64,000 bases of DNA, from NCBI GenBank assembly GCA_026770575.1, contig MU657165.1, positions 497,708-561,707 of the forward strand. The letters run 5' to 3'. This DNA comes from Pelagophyceae sp. CCMP2097. Taxonomy: Eukaryota; Sar; Pelagophyceae. Numbering within the stretch: the stretch's first letter is position 1; the number at the start of each line of letters is the position of its first letter. The notes beneath the pieces were generated by a model, which saw only the letters and a program-made list of their open reading frames with translations, was not told the DNA's origin and searched no databases. This document shows, one piece after another, positions 11,521 to 21,872 of the stretch. The translations under genes and the position numbers were made by a program.

Positions 11521-12474
11521 ATGCGCCTGGCGGTCCACCTGTTGCTCGTAGGGAGAGGCGACGGCGGCTTGCGGCGCAGCGGTCTCCGGCGGCCCTTTCG
11601 GAGTCTTTCGGGTCCCCTCTTCGGCCTCACGGGCGGTGCATCGGAGGCGCCGAGCATGGGCTTTTTGCACCCGGACGACGAGATGACGTCGGACATGTGG
11701 TTCGCGGAGCTCGAAGGTATCGGTGTCTCGCGCGGCGCGATCGAGGACTTGATCTGTGGTGGGGTCGACGTGGAGACGGTCCGGCGCCAAGACCTCGACG
11801 ACGAAGAGCTCGGCATCTCCACCGCCGACGCGGACCTCATCTTCGCCCACGTCCAAGCGCGCCTGAAAGTCCCGCCCATCATCTTCCTCGATATCGACGG
11901 CGTCTTGAACAGGTGCGCGTGGGTTCCAGGTGCCGTTCGACGAGCACCTCGAAGCCGTTCCTGGCGCGTCTAGGACGGTGCACGCGACGCACATCCGCAT
12001 CGACGCCGACCTCGTTTCGCGCCTCGCGGCGATTGTGGAGGCTTCGGGCGCGCGGATCGTGCTCACCACGTTCTGGAGAGAGTTCGACAGCTACATCGCC
12101 TACATCCTCTCCCGGCACGGCATCGACACCAAGTGCGTCATCGGCGCCACGACAGGACGCCCGACGGCGGTCAAGGACGCCGTGAGTCCCGACGACGGGA
12201 ACGCGACGGGTGGCGCACTGAGAAAATGCAGGTGGCGAATCCCGCTTCGCGGGCCTTCGAGATCGCCGACTTCGTGCGCGCGACGGGCGCGACGCGCTAC
12301 GTCATCCTCGACGACCGCGGCGACGCGGCGAATACGCCGGAGCAGTTTGAGAGGTTTGTGCAGACAGACGCATCTGTGGGCCTCACGCCCGAAGACGTCG
12401 ACCGCGCCATTAAAATCCTCTGCGGCGCCGAGGCAGAGGATGCGGCGACCTCCGCGGCACTCGCGGTCGCGTAA
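11521..12474 (+). CDS. SAM-like domain plus HAD-fold hydrolase-like protein
   Basis: Exons 11521-11912, 11974-12181 and 12232-12474 (introns 61 and 50 nt) give about 280 residues. Residues about 50-115 (MWFAELEGIGVSRGAIEDLI onward) look like a sterile alpha motif, a protein or RNA interaction domain. Directly after comes IIFLDIDGVLNR, the HAD motif I with its two Asp residues, then RLAAIVEASGARIVLTTFWR (motif II region) and a C-terminal VILDDRGD. This pattern is seen in the small HAD family found in RNA-repair proteins and plant/algal proteins with unknown substrate. The intron after the motif I Asp residues restores phase only with acceptor TCTAG at 11973. The start could instead be the Met at 11656, which would drop a basic, possibly targeting, leader. 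Confidence 0.65.
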
Positions 12475-12487
12475 GCGGTGTTTTTAC

Positions 12488-12530
12488 ATAACTGGATCTC
12501 GGGTTCGATAACTGGATCTCGGGTTCGAGG
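12488..12530. repeat. Two tandem copies of a 21-bp unit
   Basis: The sequence ATAACTGGATCTCGGGTTCG plus one base occurs twice head to tail in the 99-bp gap between two convergent genes. It lies where both 3' ends are expected. No function can be assigned. Confidence 0.7.
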
Positions 12531-12573
12531 TGCCTGGCGGTCCGGGCGTCGTCTCTTTTGCGGCGTCGTGTGA

Positions 12574-14726
12574 TCAGGCGTTAAGGACGTAGTGGAGCGA
12601 CTCGATGAAGCGCTGGACGTTGTCGCGGTCGAGTTCAATCACGGCCGTGTCGAACCAATCCTGCCTGAAAGAAGCTTTGATATGATCCGCCGCGAGCCGA
12701 AAGTGCGCGCCGAGGCGGTGCCGCCGCCGCGTCGAATCGGCGCCGCAGGGCGGCGAGACGCCGACGACGAGGTACGAATCCGCGCCGCGCTCCGCCAAGA
12801 TGACGAGCGGCCGGCCGTCTGCCGCGGGCCACCGTCCCGACTCGCGGTGTACGCCGACGAGGAAGAGGGCCAGCTTGCGCAGGGCCAGCGGCTGCACGAA
12901 CGCCGCCGCGTCGCTGCCGAGCGTCGCCGCGGAGACGTAGGCGTAGCGGAAGTGCTTGAGGCAAGTGATGGCGCGGCGCTCGATGAGCGAGACGGCGTGC
13001 GTGACCACGCCCTTTTGCAAAGCGCAGGCGGCCTCGATGGCCGCGCGCACGGCCGCCGTCTCCTCGTCCGGGAGCAGGGCGTCGTAAGCCTCCCAGAAGC
13101 CGGCCGTCCACGCCGTCGGCTCGACGATTGCGGTGACGCCCCGCGCGGCCGGCGGCGCGCGGCCGCCGCCGCCGGCCTCGAGGCAGGCCTCGACGACGAG
13201 CGCCGCGTCGGCGGCGGACAGCGTGAGGCCGCATTTGGCCGACGTCCGCCGGAAGCACGCGTGGAATGGCTCTTGGAGCTTATACGCCGGGCCGTACTTT
13301 TTCAGCGCGGCGTGCAAAGCGCGCCTCTGCTGCGGCGCCAGGAACATGTACTTTTGCCGGCAGTGCTCCAGCGAGAGGCCCATCTTGGCCAGGAGCTCCT
13401 GCAGCCTCTGGCGGCCGTCTGCCTTCCAGACGCTGAGGCGGCTTGCGACATAATTCGAGTAGTACATGGCATCGAACAACGACCAGTGCCGGTGGAGCAT
13501 GAACTTGAGCTCCTCGTCGTCGAACTCGACGCGCGCCGAGTCGCCCGACACGGGCACGGCGTCGTAATGCCGCAGGCGCTCTGCGAGGTACCTCGCAAAG
13601 CCGTCGTACTTTTCGTCGTCCAAACGCCACTGGCCGTGCATCGAAGTCAGGCCCAGCGAGGCCAGCCAGCACTCCGTCGCGCCGGCGCGGCAGAGGCGCT
13701 CGCACATGGAGAAGAGGAGCACCGCTGAGGGCGACGCGTCGTAGTTGCCATCCTAACAGTCGATCGCACGTGGCCACGGTCGCAAGGGCACGCACGTAGT
13801 AGGCGCGGAGCTGGCCGCGGCGCGCCTTCGTCTCGTCGTCGACCTGACCCGAAACGACGCGCGTCCTGCGCTTCTTCTGCGCGGGCTCGCCCGACTCCGC
13901 GTTGCCGTCGCGGTTCTCATCGTTCTCGCCGTCGCCTGAGGGGACGCTGTAATCTTCCAACGGGGCATGCGGCGGGACGCACCCCCGGGCGCGTCTTCGT
14001 CGTCTGAGTCGTCCGAGTCGTGGTCGTTTTCGGATTTGTCGTCGTCGTCAGACTCGAAATCACCCGACAAGTCCTCGCCTGCAAAGCGGGTTCGCCGCCA
14101 GCCAAGGACCCCAAAAGGGACGCACCGTCCGACGGGATGTCGTCCTGCGGCTCGGCGTCGAGGACCACCTGTTGGGCGGGCTCGAGCACTGCCGCGGGCG
14201 ATGGACGAGCGCAAGACGCACGACGCGGCCGTTTGGGGCGTGGACGTTGCGGAGGTGGATAGGCCGGTGGTTGTCGACGACGAAGATTGTTGCGGCGCAG
14301 TCGGCGAAGATTGATGTCAAGTCGACGCACGCCCCGCAGTTGAGCCTACGACACTTTTCTGACGGGAAACACGACGAGGCCCCGGCGCGCGGCGTGCCCG
14401 GGCACGATCGGACGCCGGCACGCGCATGACGACGGAGCGGACCGTCTCGCTGAGGCTCTCGCCCACCTCAGCGACTTCCGTGTACCCGCCCACGGGCTGC
14501 ACCTACGACGGCGAGACGTCGCGTTGGCGTTGGCGGCGGCGGTGGCGGCGGGGCGTACCTTGAAGGTGACGTTGTCGTTCTTCAGCATAGAGGTGATGAT
14601 CTGGCAGGCGCAGAGCGCGTCGCAATCCGGCGCGACGAGGATGAGCACCGAGCAGGCGCCCCCTTCGACGGCCTTTTCCTTTATCGCCTCGTAGACGTCG
14701 TCGAACCTTTCGCGGTCGATGAGCAT
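12574..14726 (-). CDS. CDC45: CDC45 replication initiation factor
   Basis: Seven exons: 14559-14726, about 14422-14502, 14222-14345, 14126-14168, 13983-14078, 13796-13935 and 12574-13752, about 610 residues. CDC45 with MCM2-7 and GINS forms the replicative helicase in the nucleus. Family features in order: LVAPDCDALCACQIITSMLK at the N-terminus, QPVGGYTEVAEVGE, LNCGA then FVVDNHRPIHLRN, an acidic disordered segment (DDDDK, DDSDDED) followed by basic KKRR, AYY then FDDEELKFMLHRHWSLFDAM, and a C-terminal half with AKMGLSLEHCRQKYMFL and FIESLHYVLNA. The acidic segment and length fit the family (human about 566). The exon 2/exon 3 join is off by one base with canonical sites, though both flanking protein segments are clear. 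Transcription is divergent from PSMA3 with a 180-bp spacer. Confidence 0.92.
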
Positions 14727-14906
14727 GGCGCCGAAGTAGATCGGGGTGCCAAACCCCTATAGCCAACCCCTCTTGCCGACCGCGACCAACGAGCAAGTTT
14801 GAAAAGGCCGAGCAACGAGACACAAACGGACCGAAACAAACGGACCTCGCTCTAGCCTTTTGCGAGCTCAGGTCACAGGCGCGCGTCGACGGCAGCGCGT
14901 TGAACC
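14727..14906. promoter_or_regulatory. Short bidirectional promoter region, CDC45 / PSMA3
   Basis: The 180 bp between the two start codons must carry both core promoters and leaders. It is less GC-rich than the coding flanks around 14750-14850. No TATA box or defined element was recognised, so the call rests on gene arrangement only. Confidence 0.35.
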
Positions 14907-16144
14907 ATGGCATCCACGGGCGCCGGGGTGCGTCCTCCAACGCCTGCGCCGCGCGCGCCGCTCCGATTTTGAACGCCGCCCGCAACCTTTTGCACCGCAC
15001 AGTACGACCTGTCCGCGACGTCGTTCTCTCCCGACGGTCGCATCTTCCAAGTCGAGTACGCCACCAAGGCCGTGAGTCTCGCGCACGGGAGCCGCGCCGC
15101 CCGCCCCGGCCGCAACCGTCGAATCGCCGCAGGTCGAAAACGGAGGCAAAAACACTCTCCGGCGTCGCGCGCCTTCTTTTTGAAAGTCGCGGGCGTGGCA
15201 CCGCCTCCGCACGGCGGCGGCGCGCCGCGGGGCGTGCCGCGCCGGCCCGCCTTGAAAACGGCCGTCGCGGCGCTGCGGCGCCGCGCGGGTGCGCCGGCTC
15301 GGCGGACACAGCGTCCATAGGCACGGTCATCGGCCTGCGGTGCAAGGACGGCGTCGTGCTCGGCGTGGAGAAGATCATCTTCTCCAAGATGCTGGTGCAC
15401 TCTGCGAACCGCCGCGTCTCGACGATTGACGAGCACGCGGGCATTGCCATTGCGGGCCTCGGCTCGGACGGCCGCCAAATCGTCGAGCGCGCGCGCGAGG
15501 AGTGCGCCTCGTACCTCGACATCTACGGCTCGCTCGTGAGTCAGAGCGCGCCCGCGGCCCCGCGTCACGCCGCCGGCAGGTCCCGCCGGCCGTCGTCGCG
15601 AACCGCATCGCAGATTACGTGCACTACTTTACCATCCACGGCGCGCTCCGACCCTTCGGCGCCGCCGCCGTCCTCGCCGCGTACGACGCCGAGACGAAGC
15701 AGCACGAACTCTACACCATCGAGCCGTGCGTTTGCTCTCGAGGAGCGCGCCTTTCGACTCGCGGCGCCGACGTCTTCAACGCAGGTCGGGCGTCTGCCTG
15801 CGCTACTTTGGCTGCGCGCTGGGCAAGGGCCGGCAGTCTGCCAAGTCTGAGATTGAGAAGTTGGACTTGGCGGAGCTGACGTGCCGCGAGGCGCTCAAGC
15901 AGATTGCGAAAATGATTCACACTGTTTTCGACGAGTCAAAGGACAAGCCCTTCGTCCTCGAGATGAGCTGGCTCTGCGAGGAGACGGCGTGGAAGCACGA
16001 GTGCGTGGCAGGAGGTGGAAGGAGGCGACAGAAGGGGCGAGGGGCGCCGCAAGCGAGGCCGAGAGAGCGCCCGACGCTTATTTGCCAGGCTCGTGCCGCC
16101 CGACCTCATCAAGGCGGCCGAGGAGTGGGCGAAGAAGGAGCTCA

Positions 16145-16175
<31 letters not shown>

Positions 16176-16212
16176 CAACGAGGAAGGCGACGGCGACAAG
16201 GTCATGGCGTAG
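14907..16212 (+). CDS. PSMA3: 20S proteasome subunit alpha type-3
   Basis: Seven exons: 14907-14927, 15003-15071, 15133-15145, 15321-15533, 15578-15725, 15785-16000 and 16089-16212, 267 residues. The protein starts MASTGAGYDLSATSFSPDGR, the alpha-ring N-terminal signature, and continues FQVEYATKA, VENGGTVIGLRCKDGVVLGV, GALRPFGAA, GCALGKGRQSAKSEIEKL and a highly acidic tail with nine Asp residues. Alpha subunits are non-catalytic and form the gated outer ring. Matches to GYDLSASTFSPDGR and to the acidic tail separate alpha-3 from other alpha subunits. The third exon is only 13 nt (VENG plus one base) and is followed by a 175-nt intron that starts GC, not GT; only this join restores the conserved VEN(G/S)GT segment. 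Confidence 0.93.
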
Positions 16213-16506
16213 GAAACCTCCCGGACGTTTTCATACATAAGTTCCCCAGCGAGGAGCCTCGTATGTGGATGCCGGTCCTCGAGGGGGGTCGCTCGGAGGG
16301 TCGACTCGGGAGGGTGGTCGAGTCGAAAGGTTGAACCCGTCTCGTCGAAAGTCACGGTAGACTCAAAACATCGCTAAACGTTCTTTTTGATAAAGTCGGG
16401 AGGCGTGGTTCGCAGTCTTCTTCTGCAACGCCCTTTGGCAGGGCGTCGCCGGAGCCCTCCTTCGGACCCCGTTTCGCCCCGTCGCGGCCCCGAGCTTTGT
16501 CCGGCG

Positions 16507-17601
16507 ATGATCCGCTTAAAGAAAAAGGTGGTGGCGACGCCCGTCGAGGACGAGCCCGCGCCCGCCGACGAGGCGGCGGCCGACGGCGTGCAAAAGGTGT
16601 CCATCCTCGGCATCGGCGGCCAGAAGGTGACCAAGGTCGTGGGGAGCAAGAAGCGCAAGACTCCGGGCGAAATCCGTGCGTCGCAATGCGACGCGCGCCC
16701 GCCCGCACATTTTCAAACAGGCATCCAAAAGGACATCGCCGAGCTCGACGGAGGTGCGTCCTTTGCGGCGGCGGGGCACCCGCGCGCAAAAAGAACTCGG
16801 CCGGGCCCGCGCGAGGCCCCGAAACGAGAGGACGTGGGCGACGCGCGACCGTTTTTGATTTTTTGAGTCTCCACTTGCCGCATCGTAGGCGACGTCGCGA
16901 CGATCAACTTCCCGAACGTCAACGACTTGACCAAGTGAGGAGGCTCTCCTAATTGCGCCTCGCCGCAAAAGGGGCTTCGGCCGGGGCCCGTCGTTGCATT
17001 GCAAGTCATCCGCGCGCGAGGGCCCCATCCGCGCTCGAGGGCCCTATTGAGGCGCGCGCGCAGGTTCCACGTCGTGGTGACGCCGGACACTGGCTTCTGG
17101 AAGGGCGCGACGTACCATTTTACGTTTTCGATTCCCGCCATGTACCCGCACGAGCCGCCCAAAGTTCATTGCGACACGAAAATCTTCCACCCGAACATCA
17201 ACCTCGAGGGCAACGTCTGCCTCAACATCCTCCGCCAGGACTGGAAGCCGGTACGTCGAAACAGAGAAACGCCCGCCTCGACGCTGCCCGGCCCCGACGC
17301 GGGAGATCGGTCCTTTGCGCGCCAGACGAGCGGGGCGCCGCCTGCGCGGCCGAGCGCCTCGGCAGGTGCTGGACATCAACGCGGTGATCTACGGCCTCAT
17401 TTACCTCTTTTACGAGCCGAACCCCGACGACCCGCTCAACAAGGAAGCGGCCCAGCTCTACCGCGAGGACATCAAATCGTGCGCCTCCTTTGCAACCTCC
17501 CGATGAGAACGAACCTCGCCTCGGGCCCCGCGGCCGCCGTGACGCGTGATTTCAGGTTCGAGCACCACGTGCGGAGGACGCTGCACCAGGGGCATCGGTG
17601 A
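16507..17601 (+). CDS. UBE2M: NEDD8-conjugating enzyme E2, UBC12 type
   Basis: Six exons: 16507-16675, 16721-16753, 16889-16934, 17064-17250, 17366-17478 and 17556-17601, 197 residues. The N-terminal extension MIRLKKKVV resembles the UBC12 tail that docks on the NEDD8 E1. The core has [61 protein letters not shown] with the catalytic Cys in NVCLNIL, and [17 protein letters not shown]. The enzyme passes NEDD8 to cullins, activating cullin-RING ligases. The length is close to human UBE2M (183). Exons 2 and 3 are very short (33 and 46 nt), and all donors are GTGCG, GTGAG or GTACG. Confidence 0.93.
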
Positions 17602-18129
17602 TGGAGCACCAGCACCGGTGATGCGCCGCTATGCGATCGGCGTGATGGACGGCGTCATGGCCCCACCGCCGCCACCGACCCGCCCGCTTGCGCCGCCCGC
17701 CTCCCTCGCGCCCCGACCGAGATACCAATATCGCCAAAATACATGTAGCGCGGCTGTACCCTCGAGTGCAGCGCTCGGTCGATCAACGTGGCGGCGCGGG
17801 AGCTGTGTGCGAACTCGGGGCCTCGTGTCACGATTTTTAAAAAGGGTGCGGTAGTGCGGAACCGAATTCTGAAGTTCGTTGAAGCAAAGATCTTGCAACC
17901 AAAATCTTCCGTCGTCGAAGGTGCGTTGCGCGCGTCGCGAGTCGTCTCCTATCCCAGCGCGCACGGCGCCTGCTCTAGTGGGCGCGTCGTGCTTGAACCG
18001 CGGGCCCGGGTCGATTGCGCTTGGAGAGTCTCGTTGCGTGTCTTTTCAGTCAGGCGGATCCTGCCATCATCCTGGACGCTCTCGCTTCGCTCGACGCTCC
18101 CCTCGCCCAGGTCCCTTCCCCTCTCCGCC
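17602..18129. other. Spacer upstream of light-harvesting gene 1
   Basis: About 530 bp holding the UBC12 3' end and the promoter of the light-harvesting gene. Composition is mixed, with an AT-richer stretch at 17725-17910. Only short unsupported frames were seen, and no RNA gene. Confidence 0.4.
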
Positions 18130-18995
18130 ATGAAGTTCATCACGTCGCTCGCGCTCCTTGGCTCGGCCTCTGGCTTTGTCTCGCCGGCGGCGCCGCGCGC
18201 CAACACGGCCGTCTCGGAGACCAAGGCCGACCTCCAAGCTCTCGTGAGTCTTCCGACGAATGGTCCTTCGAGCATACGCCCGCGGGCGGGGGGGCTCTGC
18301 CCGACAGCCGCCCCGTAGGCCAAGAAGCTGAACCCGGTGGTTGGCTTCTACGACCCTCTCGGCTTGGCCGACGCCGACTTGTGAGTGGCATTCTTCGCGC
18401 CGGGCCGCGCCATCCGCGGCGCCGAAACGCTCGCAAATGTAGCTGGGGCAAGGGCAACGAGGCCACGATTGGGTGGCTGCGGCAGGCGGAGATTAAGCAC
18501 GGCCGCGTGGCCATGGCCGCGTTCGTCGGTTTTTGCGTCGAGGCGAACCACATCCAGTTCCCCATCCACATCCCGGGCACGTACACGACCGGCGCCCCCG
18601 CCGAGATCTGGGACCAGATGCCAGAGGCGGGCAAGTGGCAGATCATCCTCTTCGTCGGCTTCTTGGAGTTTTACGCTGAGTCGGGCGCCAACGGCCCGCA
18701 CTACACCAAGGGCGGCAAGCCGGGCGCCTTCCCCTCGTTCAATTCGCCCGCCGGCGGCGACAAGTTCGGCATCCCGCACATGGTCCCGCTCGACCTCTTC
18801 GACCCCTTTGGATTCTCCAAGGGCCGGTCGGAAGAGGCCAAGGCCGCGGGCCTCGTCAAGGAGATCAACAACGGCCGCCTCGCCATGATCGGACTCTTCT
18901 CCCTCATCTCTGCATCCAAGATCCCCGGCTCGGTGCCGTCGCTCGATTTCATCCAGTCGTACTCCGGCGAGTACATGGCGCCGTTCAACTTCTAG
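18130..18995 (+). CDS. Fucoxanthin-chlorophyll type light-harvesting protein (copy 1)
   Basis: Exons 18130-18243, 18319-18380 and 18443-18995 give 242 residues. The start MKFITSLALLGSASGFVSPA is a signal peptide with the GFVSP-type junction (Phe at +1) of complex red plastids, followed by a short transit region. Mature signatures are NPVVGFYDPLGL, the first chlorophyll-binding helix EATIGWLRQAEIKHGRVAM, a second helix GKWQIILFVGFLEFYAE, and a third helix KEINNGRLAMIGLF with the second Glu-x-x-x-Gly-Arg motif. It sits in the thylakoid membrane as an antenna for photosystems. A paralogue lies 1.8 kb downstream on the same strand. Confidence 0.92.
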
Positions 18996-19563
18996 ACGCG
19001 CGCCTCGCACTCCGAGACGCACGTTGCCGCCTGAACAAGGAGCCTGCGTTTCCAAAGCTACAATTGTAGAAGCATCCCTTTAAACCGGATCGACAACATT
19101 CCCTTTTGGGGCAGCCCCACCCTTGCCAGTACCCTTGCCCTTGGAAACCGTTCTCTGTGGCTCCTCTGCTCGTCCCCGAAATGCGTCGCGTAACCCTTCC
19201 CCCATTGTTTGGCCGGCACGTCCAGTGACAAGGAGCCTCGAGAGTGGCTTGAAATCCTTCTATACCGTAGGCCCGCGTCCTCGTCGGACGCGTCCCATCC
19301 GCCAGGTATACTTGTGTCTTGCTTCTACGGAAATCTTTGGAGCTCTCCTTGTCACTGCTCGTCCAAGCCCTGCTCGTTCACGACACGCGTCGCGTAAGCC
19401 ACCCACCCTTCAACGACACGCGTAAGCTCGCCCTGTGTTTAAGCAAGCACGTGCTGCTTGTCGTGTCAGAAGAAGAAACCCAGCTTCTTTTAAACTTTCA
19501 AAACTTTCAAAGATTCTTTCAATTTCTCGGTCAAAATGAAGAAGGACTCAGCTTAGCGATAGC
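18996..19563. other. Spacer with palindrome and degenerate direct repeats
   Basis: Contains the perfect palindrome CTACAATTGTAG at 19058-19069, just after the light-harvesting stop codon. It also holds two related 23-bp segments at 19169-19191 and 19373-19395 (CTCGT-C-x-CGA then GCGTCGCGT) in a Cys/Pro-codon-like CCCTTGCC-rich context. The end (19480-19555) is AT-rich and may be the promoter of the next gene. Confidence 0.5.
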
Positions 19564-20567
19564 ATGGCCCTGCGGTGGGCCTGCGCGGTCTGCGCGGTCC
19601 AGGGCCTGGTGCCTTTGGCGCTGCCGGCGCGCTTGCGCGCGCGCGGGTCGCCGCTCCGCCTGATCTACGGCGACGTCGAGGAGCGCGACATTAACCTGAG
19701 CAACGAAGCTCTTACCCTCAGCGGCGAAGGCTCCTCGTAGACCTGAGCGGCGTCCCGGCGCGTTTTGAGAAGGCGGGGCGCCCGAACGCAAGCGCGCAGG
19801 TTTGCGGACTCTACCGTCGCCGACCTCGCGTTTGACTACAACTTCCCCGTCGCGCGCGGAACCGGCGCCCCAAAAGGCCCGCGCCTATACGCGCCGGACC
19901 TGCCGCCTCGGCGCGCCGTTTCGACGCGCCGCGACGCCGGGGTGCTAGGTACATCGCCGACGCGCTCGTCGGCCTCGGCGCCGCGCCGCCGATCCGCGCA
20001 CTCGACAAGCGCGCGGCGGCGTCGCCCTCTGAGAGCGGGCTGCGGCGTTGCTGGCGCCTTTGGAAGTCGATGCGTCTGCGTAGGATCTCGAGCTTGATCG
20101 ACGGCGAAAAGGCATTTGCGCTGCTGGAGGCGCTGACTTCCTTTGATCCTAATGACCTTGAGGACTCTTACGTACGTCTCCAAAGGGCGCGAGCCTTCGT
20201 CACCGCCCGCTAGGTCGGCCACACGCTGCACCGCACGGCGGCGCTGTTCGGCGTGCCGGTGCACGTGTTGTTTGGGCGATGTGTGGAGAAGGACTACGCG
20301 CTGCCGCACGGTCCGTCTCTTTATGCTTTCCGGGCCGTGCTAAACCGCGCCTGATTAGGCCTCGAGACGGAGCTGCGGCAGGAGCACTTTGCGGACCTGG
20401 CCGACGAATTCGGATTCGACGACACAGAAGACTTCGACGCCGCGCAGCTCGCGACGGAGTTTTTGAGGGCGGCGCCAAAGGACTTTCCCGAGTTCGAAAA
20501 GTACGTCACAGAGTACTCGGAGCGCGAGGGCAGCGGGCCCTTTGACAGCACGCAGGACTACCACTAG
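19564..20567 (+). CDS. Unknown multi-exon protein with signal peptide-like start
   Basis: The likely first exon begins MALRWACAVCAVQGLVPLALPARLRARG at 19564, a hydrophobic leader followed by basic residues. The last three exons are well supported: 19949-20171 (starting TAC ATC GCC, containing SLIDGEKAFALLEALTSFDP), 20214-20310 (VGHTLHRTAALFGVPVHVLF) and 20359-20567 (LETELRQEHFADLADEFGFD to FDSTQDYH). They join in phase with donors GTACGTC and GTCCGTC. How the first exon connects to 19949 is unresolved. The C-terminal half is acidic and helical. I do not recognise the family. Confidence 0.45.
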
Positions 20568-20818
20568 CCGCCGGGCTTCGTCGCGGATTTAAAATGATGT
20601 TTTTTCACAGCGCTCCACGGGGCGGGGCCGCGCCGAAACGCCGGCCGGCGAAGATGTTCCCCACCCGGCGGCGAGTCCGAACTCGACCACTCACGCGTGC
20701 GTGCACGAAAGTGTGCACGCCTTTTTTTGAAAAAGGTGTGTGTTCCACGCGTTGAAAGTATTCTGATGTTGAACGCAAAGATTTTGCGTTGGTATCTTTT
20801 TGCTGTACGTCCAGAACC

Positions 20819-21758
20819 ATGCAGCTCCTCGTTCTCGCGCTCGCGCTGTCCTCGGCGGCGGCCTTTGTGGCCCCGCAGCCCGCCGCCGCCGCGACGCGCT
20901 TGCAGGAGAACAAGCAGGACTTGATCGCGCTTCAGGAGTCGCTCCCCGGCCCGCCCGGCTTCTGGGACCCGCTCTCCCTCGCGGGCTCCGAGGTCCTCTC
21001 GCCGTGGCTCGAGGGCCAGGACGCCACCATCGGCTTCCTCCGCCACGCCGAGATCAAGTGAGTCGCTTGTCGAGAGAGGAGCGGGCCGAAACCGGCGCCC
21101 ACGCGCCCGCTCAGGCACGGCCGCGTGGCCATGGCCGCCTTCCTCGGCTTCTGCGCGCAGTCGACGCCGCTCGTCTCGGGCGAGCACGCCTTTTTGCCGT
21201 ACAAGGGCTACATTGCCGGCTGCACGCCGCAGGAGCAGTGGGACAACGTCCCGCTCCTGGGCAAGCTCCAGATCTTCACGCTCATCGGCCTCCTCGAGTC
21301 GTACGGCGAGGTGCGTCGACCCGCGACGTCGGCGGTGCTCGGAGCGCCGCGAGGTCGTCGAGCGCGTCGCTGCGAGCGTAACACAAAAGCCGGGCTCCTT
21401 TTTCGATTCTCGCACTTAGGGCGCCGGCGACCCGGCGGGCTACGTGCACTACACCAAGGGCGGCGTGCCGGGCTACTACCCGCCGATCAAGGGCCGCGTC
21501 GGCGGCCAGATTCTGTTCAACCTCTGGGATCCGTTCACTCTGCCCGGCGGCCCGTCGTCCATGACGCCGGAGCGCAAGGCGCGCGGCCTTAAGTCGGAGC
21601 TGCTCAACGGCCGCGCGGCGCAGATGGGCATCCTCGGCCTCCTCAGCGAGTCTGCTGTGCCCGGCTCGGTGCCCTTCCTCAGCGGCGTCGAGGGCTTCCC
21701 GCGCTACGCCGGCGAGGTGATGGCGCCCTTCTCGCACGACTTCCACCTCTTCCAGTAG
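20819..21758 (+). CDS. Fucoxanthin-chlorophyll type light-harvesting protein (copy 2)
   Basis: Exons 20819-21057, 21115-21310 and 21420-21758 give 257 residues. The presequence MQLLVLALALSSAAAFVAPQ is a signal peptide with the AFVAP motif of complex plastid import. Antenna signatures are GFWDPLSL, DATIGFLRHAEIKHGRVAM, GKLQIFTLIGLLESYGE, VHYTKGGVPGYYPPI and SELLNGRAAQMGILG. The second Gly-Arg motif has Gln in place of Met-Ile. Intron positions differ from copy 1: here the first intron splits the EIK-HGR motif itself. The two copies are clearly homologous but not recent duplicates. The product is a thylakoid antenna protein. Confidence 0.92.
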
Positions 21759-21872
21759 GCGCCCTAGGGCCCGCCGCGAGAGGACTGGATAAGTCCTCCC
21801 GGAGTCTAATGGTCGACTTTGAATCCATCTCTCGAGGCGAGCATTTGGCGGAGGCGCACAAAAGGCGCTTTG

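Noticed and set aside
11913..11929. A 17-nt intron between GT and AG in the SAM-HAD gene
   Set aside because: It does not restore the downstream frame. A 61-nt intron ending TCTAG at 11973 does and keeps the HAD motif.
13917..14330. Separate small gene upstream of CDC45 with Arg-rich frame
   Set aside because: The region is accounted for by four short CDC45 exons whose junctions keep phase and whose peptides match the family.
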